Shown: positions 1-5,321 of the stretch, piece by piece
Position numbering within the stretch: the first letter of the stretch is position 1
Layout: every line of letters starts with the position of its first letter
Origin: Bacteroidales bacterium UBA3764
GTDB lineage: Bacteria > Bacteroidota > Bacteroidia > Bacteroidales > UBA932
Assembly: GCA_002371115.1 (NCBI GenBank)
Contig: DFFY01000079.1
Span: forward strand, 16,781 to 22,210
Length of the DNA: 5,430 nt
Reading direction: 5' to 3'
The notes under the pieces: generated by a model
Told to the model about the DNA's origin: nothing
Database searches by the model: none
Seen by the model: only the letters and a program-made list of their open reading frames with translations
Position numbers and translations under genes: made by a program

Positions 1-1063
1 GGGTGCGGGGACGGCCCTTCACCAGCGCCACGTTGTTGAACGAGAAGCTGGACTGCAGCGGGCTGTACTTGAACAGCATGTTCAGGACCACGCCGGAGTT
101 GGTGCCCTGCTTGAGGCGGATGACCACGCGGGTTTCTCCGCGGGAGCTTTCATCGTTGATATAAGAGATGCCCTCCACTTTCTTCTCTTCCGCCAGCTGG
201 GCTATCTTTTCAATCATCTCGCGCTTGTTCACCATGTACGGGATTTCCGTAACCACAATGGTTTCACGCCCATGCTCGTCCACTTCAATTTCCGTCTTGG
301 AACGCACCACCACACGGCCGCGGCCGGTTTCATAGGCTTCCTTGATGCCGGAAACGCCCATCACGATACCGCCGGTAGGGAAATCCGGTCCCTTGATGTA
401 GTGCATGAGCTCCTCCGTGGTGATTTCCGGATTGTCGATATAGGCGCAGATGGCATCACAGCATTCACCCAGGTTGTGCGGGGCCATGTTGGTGGCCATA
501 CCCACGGCGATACCCGACGCGCCGTTCAGGAGCAGCAGCGGTGCCTTGGTGGGCAGAACGGTGGGTTCCTCCAGGGTGTCGTCGAAGTTCAGTGTCATGT
601 CCACGGTGTCCTTGTCCATGTCTCCCAGCACGTCTTCCGCCATCTTCTGGAGCTTGGCCTCCGTGTAACGCATGGCAGCCGGCGAGTCGCCGTCCACCGA
701 GCCAAAGTTACCCTGGCCCTTCACCATGGGGTAGCGCTGGTTCCATTCCTGTCCCAGGCGCACCATGGCGTCATATACGCTGGAGTCTCCGTGCGGGTGG
801 AACTTACCCATCACCTCACCCACGATACGGGCGCTTTTCTTGGTTTGGCCATTGAAGCTAAGGCCCATATTGTCCATACCGAACAGGACGCGGCGCTGAA
901 CGGGCTTGAGGCCGTCACGGGCATCCGGCAGGGCACGGGAAACAATCACCGACATGGAGTAGTCGATGTACGCGGTGCGCATTTCATGGTCTATCTCCAC
1001 CTGCTCGATGTAGCCGGTTCCGGGAACTTCCTCCAACTGATTCTTCTCTTCGTTATTGTCCAT
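1..1063 (-). CDS. gyrA: DNA gyrase subunit A, N-terminal part (runs off left edge)
   Basis: This is the breakage-reunion subunit of DNA gyrase, which with GyrB introduces negative supercoils in the nucleoid. Reading leftward from the ATG at 1063-1061 gives 354 uninterrupted residues of a protein usually over 800 long; the rest lies beyond base 1. The N-terminus contains HEMRTAYIDYSMSVIVSRAL (residues 26-45) followed by PDARDGLKPVQRRVLFGM. This is the GyrA form; Bacteroidota ParC differs here. The HPHGDSSVYDAMVR segment lies at 89-102, and the active-site tyrosine is Y133 in AAMRYTE (E. coli Tyr122 equivalent). In the quinolone-resistance region, S94 and D98 (E. coli Ser83 and Asp87) are both present, so the classic resistance substitutions are absent at these two sites. 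The start is supported by conserved residues shortly after it and by an A-rich leader. A Bacteroidota-type promoter lies about 36 bp upstream, and miaA ends 80 bp upstream on the same strand. Confidence 0.97.
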   Translation of the reverse strand, partial: MDNNEEKNQLEEVPGTGYIEQVEIDHEMRTAYIDYSMSVIVSRALPDARDGLKPVQRRVLFGMDNMGLSFNGQTKKSARIVGEVMGKFHPHGDSSVYDAMVRLGQEWNQRYPMVKGQGNFGSVDGDSPAAMRYTEAKLQKMAEDVLGDMDKDTVDMTLNFDDTLEEPTVLPTKAPLLLLNGASGIAVGMATNMAPHNLGECCDAICAYIDNPEITTEELMHYIKGPDFPTGGIVMGVSGIKEAYETGRGRVVVRSKTEIEVDEHGRETIVVTEIPYMVNKREMIEKIAQLAEEKKVEGISYINDESSRGETRVVIRLKQGTNSGVVLNMLFKYSPLQSSFSFNNVALVKGRPRT

Positions 1064-1080
1064 TTTTTTCTAAGAAATTA

Positions 1081-1108
1081 CTTATCTTGTTAAACATACA
1101 AAGATAAG
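1081..1108. repeat. Short inverted repeat over the gyrA -7 box and leader
   Basis: CTTATCTT (1081-1088) and AAGATAAG (1101-1108) are perfect 8 bp inverted arms separated by 12 nt. The right arm covers most of the -7 box of the candidate gyrA promoter, and the left arm falls in the likely 5' leader. It could be an operator for a dimeric regulator. It could also be chance in an AT-rich spacer. It is a poor RNA hairpin candidate, because the right arm is mostly upstream of the expected transcription start. Confidence 0.4.
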
Positions 1109-1130
1109 GAAAAAAAATGAATCCGACAAC
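1099..1130 (-). promoter_or_regulatory. Candidate gyrA promoter, Bacteroidota type
   Basis: Read on the minus strand, GTTG (1130-1127) is followed by a 20 nt spacer and then TATCTTTG (1106-1099). This matches the Bacteroidota primary-sigma pattern of a TTG-type -33 element and a TAnnTTTG -7 box, with normal spacing. Transcription would begin roughly at 1090-1095, giving a leader of about 30 nt ahead of the gyrA ATG. The leader is A/T-rich and ends in a run of A. The promoter lies between the miaA stop and gyrA, so gyrA can be expressed independently of the upstream pair. The match is seen in the sequence; activity is inferred. Confidence 0.75.
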
Positions 1131-1143
1131 CCTTTGACAGGGC

Positions 1144-2013
1144 TTATTTTGACGATACGTCCACCCAGCGGATATCGCCGTCCCGGCGCCACCAGGTGAG
1201 CTGGCGCTTGGCATAATGCCGCGTATTGGCCTGGATGTGCCGGACGGTGGTTTCCAGGTCTTCCTTACCGTCAAAATACGCGAAAAACTCGCGGTAGCCC
1301 ACCGTTTGCAGGGCGGGCAGTTCCCTATAAGGCAGCATGGTGCGGGCCTCCCCTTCCAGGCCGTCCGCCACCATTTGTTCCACCCGGGCGTTGATGCGCT
1401 CATACAGCTGCTCCCGGGGACGTTCCAGGCCTGTTTTTACAATTTTGAAATCCCGCTGCTTGAAACGCCGTGTCTTGAACGACGAAAACGGCTGCCCGGT
1501 GTACATGCTCACCTCCAGGGCGCGCACCACCCGCTGGCCGTTGCTCAGGTCCAGTTCCTCATAGGAAACCGGATCCAGTTCCTTCAACTGCCCGGCCAGC
1601 ACCTCCACGCCCTCGCTCTGCAGGCAGTCCATCAGGTGACGGCGCAACTGCAGCGGCACCTCGGGGAAATCGTCCAGGCCATAACAAAAGGCGTCTATGT
1701 ACAGCATGGAACCGCCGCACATGACCAGGTGGTCGTGCCCCTGAGCGAACAGGCGGTTCACCAGTTCCAGCGCCTCCATTTCATAGATGCCCGCCGTATA
1801 GTTGCGCGTAACGGGCACCGTGCCGATAAAATAATGTTGCACCGCCGCCAATTCCTCTTTCGAAGGGGCTGCAGTGCCAATGGGGAGTCCTTGATAGATT
1901 TGGCGGGAATCGCAGGAGATGACCGGGGAGCCTGTCTCAAGCGCGCGTGCAATGGCATAGCCGGTTTTGCCGACAGCGGTGGGGCCCAGTATAATCTCCA
2001 GCGTTTTGGGCAT
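1144..2013 (-). CDS. miaA: tRNA dimethylallyltransferase MiaA
   Basis: MiaA transfers a dimethylallyl group from dimethylallyl diphosphate to N6 of A37 in tRNAs reading UNN codons, the first step of (ms2)i6A formation. The 289-residue length is slightly below the usual range of about 300-315. The P-loop GPTAVGKT is at residues 10-17. The DSRQIY motif at 35-40 carries the expected catalytic Asp35. GTAAPS follows at 46-51, and the C-terminal HYAKRQLTWWRRD is the family signature near the tRNA-binding end. The usual GGTGLY loop reads GGSMLY (100-105), with Ser in place of Thr; I recall related variants in Bacteroides MiaA, so this is probably a lineage feature. The start is two codons ahead of the first beta strand and 2 nt after the stop of the upstream gene, with a purine-rich AGGGCGAAG just before it. 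It is therefore probably co-transcribed with, and perhaps coupled to, that gene. No convincing terminator follows, so read-through into gyrA is possible. Confidence 0.97.
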   Translation of the reverse strand: MPKTLEIILGPTAVGKTGYAIARALETGSPVISCDSRQIYQGLPIGTAAPSKEELAAVQHYFIGTVPVTRNYTAGIYEMEALELVNRLFAQGHDHLVMCGGSMLYIDAFCYGLDDFPEVPLQLRRHLMDCLQSEGVEVLAGQLKELDPVSYEELDLSNGQRVVRALEVSMYTGQPFSSFKTRRFKQRDFKIVKTGLERPREQLYERINARVEQMVADGLEGEARTMLPYRELPALQTVGYREFFAYFDGKEDLETTVRHIQANTRHYAKRQLTWWRRDGDIRWVDVSSK

Positions 2014-2015
2014 GC

Positions 2016-2567
2016 CTATTCTTCGCCCTCTTCGAAGATTTCTTTCCCGTCCTCGTCCTCGTCTCCGTCCTCTTCTTCCTCGTCGTCGAAGTCTTCGTCG
2101 TCCAGGTCATCGTCTTCCTCGCCGGGCAGATGACGCTGGCGATCCGGAAGGTCCTCGAAGGCCACATAGCCGTTCTCGAACTCAATGGGGTTGGGGCCTT
2201 TGCTTTCCGCGAGCCGCGGGAAATCCGGCAGCACGGAAACGTCCTCCACTTCCCCTTCCACGGTAATGTTCACGCTTTTGCGATTGGTGACATCGTAAAA
2301 ATAGACAAAGTCCGTTGCGCCGGCCTTGACCGCCTTTTCCAGGGAAGTTTCATCCACCGTTCCCCATCCCAGGTCAAACAGGCCGTAACGGCCCACCACG
2401 GAGCCGGTAATATCCAGGGCCTTGAACATGATGATGGCATCCTGGGGGAATTCCAGGTCTGCCCGCAATTGCTTATGAAGGGTGTACAGCGTGGTGGCGC
2501 CGTGCACATTATATACTCTGAAAAAACCCTTGATACCCGAGAGGGTTACTCGCAGTTTGAATACCAT
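2016..2567 (-). CDS. Small acidic-tailed protein, plasmid pRiA4b ORF-3-like
   Basis: This is a 183-residue protein of unknown function. Its first ~130 residues start MVFKLRVTL and include LYTLHKQLRADLEF, YGLFDLGWGTV and DFVYFYDVTNRK. This arrangement resembles the plasmid pRiA4b ORF-3-like (PRiA4_ORF3) family as found in Bacteroides hypothetical proteins; I base this on remembered sequence pattern, not a search. From about residue 149 to the end, 26 of 35 residues are Asp or Glu, so the protein has a strongly acidic, probably disordered tail. No signal peptide or membrane segment is visible, so it is likely cytoplasmic. I chose the ATG at 2567-2565 because it begins the conserved strand and lies about 30 nt downstream of a TAnnTTTG box. 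Upstream in-frame codons run antisense through the divergent yigZ gene and cannot be real. It is first in a tight pair with miaA. No function is proposed. Confidence 0.85.
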   Translation of the reverse strand: MVFKLRVTLSGIKGFFRVYNVHGATTLYTLHKQLRADLEFPQDAIIMFKALDITGSVVGRYGLFDLGWGTVDETSLEKAVKAGATDFVYFYDVTNRKSVNITVEGEVEDVSVLPDFPRLAESKGPNPIEFENGYVAFEDLPDRQRHLPGEEDDDLDDEDFDDEEEEDGDEDEDGKEIFEEGEE

Positions 2568-2594
2568 ACTAAAAACGCTTCTTTTTCGGCAACA

Positions 2595-2628
2595 CAAATA
2601 TACGGCTTTTTTCGCGTTCCATTGCAAA
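2595..2628 (-). promoter_or_regulatory. Candidate promoter for the acidic-tailed protein and miaA
   Basis: On the minus strand, TTTG (2628-2625) is followed by 22 nt and then TATATTTG (2602-2595), an exact match to the Bacteroidota TAnnTTTG -7 box. The spacing is slightly longer than the usual 19-21. The expected transcript start is about 20-25 nt before the ATG at 2567. The -33 element overlaps that of the divergent promoter. Seen in sequence; activity inferred. Confidence 0.65.
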
Positions 2629-2652
2629 ATATTGTAAAAATCACTATTTTCG
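2622..2652 (+). promoter_or_regulatory. Candidate yigZ promoter, divergent
   Basis: TTG (2622-2624), a 20 nt spacer and TATTTTCG (2645-2652) fit the Bacteroidota promoter pattern, with one mismatch in the -7 box (TTCG for TTTG). Transcription would start around 2657-2660, at or next to the GTG codon at 2658. That predicts a leaderless or nearly leaderless message. The box is weaker than the other two promoter candidates in the window, so confidence is moderate. Confidence 0.5.
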
Positions 2653-2657
2653 TATCC

Positions 2658-3257
2658 GTGGAAGCATTTGACGCATATCGTTCGCTCGCGGCGCCGTCGG
2701 AAGGTCTTTTCAAAGACAACGGTTCCCGTTTCATCGCCCTCGCCTACCCGGTAGAAACGGAGGAGGAGGTGAAAGCCATCGTCGCCTCCCTGCGGAAGGA
2801 ATACCATGACGCCCGGCATCACTGCTATGCGTATCGGCTTGGTTATAAAGGCGATATCTTCCGCGCCAGCGACGACGGAGAGCCGGCCGGCAGCGCCGGA
2901 CGCCCCATCCTGGGCCAGATAGACTCCGCCGGGCTGAGCGACGTGCTCGTAGTGGTGGTGCGCTACTTCGGCGGCATCAAACTGGGCATCCCGGGGCTCA
3001 TCCGGGCCTACAAAACGTCCACGGCCGACGCCCTTGCGCAAAATCAGGTCGTCACCAAAATCGCCGGACAAAACTTCCGCCTCCACTTTGACTACCTGTC
3101 CATGAACGCTGTCATGAAGGTGCTCAAGGACATGGACCTCTCCCCGCGTTCGCAGGCGTTCGGGGAGCGCTGCACCCTGGAGGTGCGAGTCCGCCTGTCA
3201 TTCCTTGAAGATTTTAAAAAACGCATGGACGGCCATGCAAAAGTGGAAGAAATATAG
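2658..3257 (+). CDS. yigZ: YigZ / IMPACT family protein (UPF0029)
   Basis: This is a 199-residue member of the YigZ/IMPACT family, close to the usual ~200 residues. Eukaryotic IMPACT acts in translational control through GCN1. The role of the bacterial members is not settled, and they are presumed cytoplasmic. The N-terminal Impact_N domain (about residues 15-125) contains the family motifs DARHHCYAY (51-59), SDDGEPAGSAGRPIL (71-85) and VVVRYFGGIKLG (99-110). The remaining ~60 residues fit the DUF1949 domain. The usual LGTGGL-like turn reads LGIPGL (109-114), a small departure. No ATG lies near the expected start. GTG at 2658 places EAFDAYRSLAAPSEGLF at the N-terminus, matching the usual family beginning, and is the best start; TTG at 2622 is possible but falls in the promoter. 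It is divergent from the acidic-tailed gene, and serC follows after 65 bp. Confidence 0.9.
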   Translation: MEAFDAYRSLAAPSEGLFKDNGSRFIALAYPVETEEEVKAIVASLRKEYHDARHHCYAYRLGYKGDIFRASDDGEPAGSAGRPILGQIDSAGLSDVLVVVVRYFGGIKLGIPGLIRAYKTSTADALAQNQVVTKIAGQNFRLHFDYLSMNAVMKVLKDMDLSPRSQAFGERCTLEVRVRLSFLEDFKKRMDGHAKVEEI

Positions 3258-3322
3258 GTTTTTTCAACAAAAAATCTTAACTTGCATCCCATAATTATAA
3301 ACACACAACATCTCTATACATC

Positions 3323-4399
3323 ATGTCTAAAAAAGTTCATGTTTTCAACGCAGGCCCCTGCCTGTTGCCGCAGGTTGCCATAGACCATACCATCGAGGCC
3401 CTGAAAGACTTCAGCGGTACCGGTATTTCCCTGATTTCCATCAGCCACCGCACCAAAGAGTGGGATGCCGTCATGGACCAGTGCCGCGCCCTGTGGAAGG
3501 AGCTCCTCCATATTCCGGACACCCATGAGGTGGTGTTCCTGGGCGGCGGCGCATCCCTGCAGTTCCTGTATGTGGCCATGAATTACCTGGAGAAGAAAGC
3601 CGCCTATCTGGACACCGGCGTCTGGGCGCACAAGGCCCTCGTAGAGGCCCAGGGAATTGGCGAGGCCTATGCCATCGCCTGCTCCAAGGACAAGAATTAC
3701 ACCTATATTCCCAAGGGATTCGAAATCCCTGCAGACCTGGACTACCTCCACATCACCACCAACAACACCATTTACGGCACGGAAATCAAGGAGGACATGG
3801 ACTGCCCCTGCCCGCTCATTGCCGATATGTCCTCGGACATCATGTCCCGCCCGGTGGACGTGAGCAAATATGACCTTATCTATGGCGGCGCCCAGAAGAA
3901 CGTGGGCCCGGCCGGCGTCATCTTCGCCATCATCCGCAAGAGTTCCCTGGGCCGCGTGACGCGCCACCTCCCCACCATGCTCAACTACCAGACCCATATC
4001 GACAAGTTGTCCATGTTCAACACCCCGCCGGTGTTCGCCATTTACGTGATGAACGAAACCCTCAAGTGGCTCAAGAGTATAGGCGGCGTAGAGGCCATCC
4101 AGAAGATTAACCAGAAGAAGGCCCGGCTGCTGTACGACGAGATTGACCGCAACTCCCTGTTCGTGGGCACCGCCGCCAAGGAGGACCGCTCCCTCATGAA
4201 CGTGTGCTTTGTGATGGCGCCCGGCAAGGAGGAGCTCCAGGACGAATTCCTCGCCTTTGCCAAGGAGCGCGGCATGATGGGCATCAAGGGCCACCGCAGC
4301 GTAGGCGGTTTCCGCGCCTCCCTCTACAATGCCTGCCCCATTGAGAGCGTCCAGGCCCTGGTAGATTGCATGAAAGAATTTGAAGCCCTGAAGAAATAA
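3323..4399 (+). CDS. serC: Phosphoserine aminotransferase SerC
   Basis: SerC is a cytoplasmic PLP enzyme that converts 3-phosphohydroxypyruvate plus glutamate into O-phosphoserine plus 2-oxoglutarate, the second step of serine synthesis. A related activity serves pyridoxal phosphate synthesis in some bacteria. The 358-residue length is typical. It begins with FNAGPCLLP (8-16). SHR at 41-43 corresponds to the phosphate/carboxylate-binding region, GGGAS (74-78) binds the cofactor phosphate, and W101 stacks on the PLP ring. D168 should contact the pyridine nitrogen, and K192 in YGGAQKNVGPAG is the Schiff-base lysine. The C-terminal HRSVGGFRASLYNA is also characteristic. The ATG at 3323 directly precedes the conserved N-terminus behind an AT-rich leader without a Shine-Dalgarno. 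The stop overlaps the serA start by one base (TAATG), so the two are probably translationally coupled. I found no clear promoter in the 65 bp gap after yigZ. Confidence 0.98.
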   Translation: MSKKVHVFNAGPCLLPQVAIDHTIEALKDFSGTGISLISISHRTKEWDAVMDQCRALWKELLHIPDTHEVVFLGGGASLQFLYVAMNYLEKKAAYLDTGVWAHKALVEAQGIGEAYAIACSKDKNYTYIPKGFEIPADLDYLHITTNNTIYGTEIKEDMDCPCPLIADMSSDIMSRPVDVSKYDLIYGGAQKNVGPAGVIFAIIRKSSLGRVTRHLPTMLNYQTHIDKLSMFNTPPVFAIYVMNETLKWLKSIGGVEAIQKINQKKARLLYDEIDRNSLFVGTAAKEDRSLMNVCFVMAPGKEELQDEFLAFAKERGMMGIKGHRSVGGFRASLYNACPIESVQALVDCMKEFEALKK

Positions 4400-4401
4400 T
4401 G
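4397..4401 (+). other. serC stop / serA start overlap (TAATG)
   Basis: The serC TAA (4397-4399) and the serA ATG (4399-4401) share one base. There is no separate leader for serA, so it is likely translated by ribosomes that terminate on serC, which would fix the ratio of the two enzymes. Confidence 0.9.
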
Positions 4402-5319
4402 AACGTATTATTAGCCACCCAAAAGCCCTTTGCCGCAGCCGCAGTCAAAGGCATTACCGATATTCTGGAAGCTGCCGGTCACCAGGTAAGCAAATTGGAG
4501 AAATATGCCGGACAGAGCGACTTTGTCGCCGCCGTGGCAGATGCCGAGGCCCTTATCATCCGCTCTGACAAAGTGACGGAGGAGGTGATGGCCGCCGCCC
4601 CCAAGCTCAAGATTGTGGTGCGTGCCGGCGCCGGCTTCGACAATGTGGACCTCGCTGCAGCCACCGCCCGCGGCATCGTGGTCATGAACACCCCCGGTCA
4701 AAATGCCAACGCCGTAGCGGAACTGGCCCTGTGCCTGATGATTTTCATGGCCCGCACCCAGCTCACCCCGGCCACCGGGTCGGAGCTCCTGGGCAAACGC
4801 CTGGGCGTTCAGGCCTACGGCAATGTGGGCCGACTGGTAGGCCAGAAGGCCAAGGCCCTGGGCATGGAAATCTGCGCCCTGGACCCGTTCCTTACCGATG
4901 AGCAGATTATCGCCGGCGGCGCCCAGCCCGTCCACTCCGTGGAAGCGCTGTATGCCGCGTCGGACTATCTCTCCATCCACATCCCCGCCCTGCCTTCCAC
5001 CATTGGGAGCATCGGCTATGACCTCATCACCCGTATGCCCAAGGGCGCCACACTGGTGAACACCGCCCGCAAGGAAGTGATTGACGAGGAAGGCCTCATG
5101 AAGGCCCTGGAGGAGCGACAGGACCTCAAATACGTGACGGACGTAATGCCGGACAACTACGCCGCCCTGCAGGAAAAATTTGGCACGCGCGTATTCGCCA
5201 CGCCCAAGAAGATGGGCGCCCAGACAGCCGAGGCCAATGTGAACGCCGGCCTGGCCGCCGCCCGCCAGATTGTGGACTTCTTTGCAACAGGTAATCGTAA
5301 ATTCCAAGTAAACAAATAA
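4399..5319 (+). CDS. serA: Short D-3-phosphoglycerate dehydrogenase with atypical active site
   Basis: This is an NAD-dependent D-2-hydroxyacid dehydrogenase family protein. Its placement directly after serC implies oxidation of 3-phosphoglycerate to 3-phosphohydroxypyruvate, the first step of serine synthesis. At 306 residues it is the short form with only the substrate-binding and nucleotide-binding domains. It lacks the C-terminal ACT domain through which E. coli SerA is inhibited by serine. RAGAGFDNVD (75-84) and NTPGQNANAVAE (97-108) are family motifs. The Rossmann loop reads AYGNVG (139-144) instead of GxGxxG. D162 after the second strand favours NAD. The catalytic Arg is R224 in NTARKE. 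The usual catalytic Glu (DVFxxEP) is replaced by DVMPDNY (248-254), and the usual His (TPHIG) by K270 in TPKKMGAQTAEAN. I recall the same lysine form in Bacteroides SerA, so this is probably a functional lineage variant rather than decay. The DUF1015 gene follows 2 nt later. Confidence 0.93.
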   Translation: MNVLLATQKPFAAAAVKGITDILEAAGHQVSKLEKYAGQSDFVAAVADAEALIIRSDKVTEEVMAAAPKLKIVVRAGAGFDNVDLAAATARGIVVMNTPGQNANAVAELALCLMIFMARTQLTPATGSELLGKRLGVQAYGNVGRLVGQKAKALGMEICALDPFLTDEQIIAGGAQPVHSVEALYAASDYLSIHIPALPSTIGSIGYDLITRMPKGATLVNTARKEVIDEEGLMKALEERQDLKYVTDVMPDNYAALQEKFGTRVFATPKKMGAQTAEANVNAGLAAARQIVDFFATGNRKFQVNK

Positions 5320-5321
5320 TT

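Noticed and set aside
736..784. Fluoroquinolone resistance mutation in gyrA
   Set aside because: The residues equivalent to Ser83 and Asp87 are the sensitive-type Ser and Asp. The neighbouring Ser at position 84 appears normal for this phylum.
272..1093. Long plus-strand open frame opposite gyrA
   Set aside because: Its translation is rich in His, Gly and Val with no recognisable motifs, and it lies wholly antisense to an unmistakable gyrA. It is a frame shadow in GC-rich coding DNA.
1130..1142. Possible miaA terminator hairpin (CCCT-TTGAC-AGGG)
   Set aside because: Only four base pairs. On the miaA strand the T-run comes about 12 nt later instead of directly after the stem, and the site abuts the gyrA -33 element.
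1216..2133. Plus-strand open frame of about 305 codons opposite miaA
   Set aside because: It is antisense to the clear miaA frame. Its Ser-rich end is the complement of the Asp/Glu codons in the neighbouring gene's acidic tail.
2130..2657. Upstream extension of the yigZ frame
   Set aside because: It is antisense to the acidic-tailed gene and crosses both divergent promoter candidates. Family similarity begins only after the GTG at 2658.
2568..3086. N-terminal extension of the acidic-tailed protein to an upstream ATG at 3086
   Set aside because: The extension would be antisense through most of yigZ, and the conserved part starts exactly at the ATG at 2567 behind a promoter-like box.
3257..3276. 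Possible yigZ terminator (T6-CAAC-A6)
   Set aside because: The stem is almost entirely A-U pairs and is not followed by a T-run, so it should not terminate.
3278..3284. Possible serC promoter -7 box (TAACTTG)
   Set aside because: One base short of TAnnTTTG, and no TTG at the expected -33 distance. serC may be read from the yigZ promoter or from one I cannot recognise.
3314..4294. Minus-strand open frame opposite serC
   Set aside because: No motifs, and fully antisense to a textbook SerC.
4411..5307. Minus-strand open frame opposite serA
   Set aside because: Gly/His-rich shadow of the SerA frame with no motifs.
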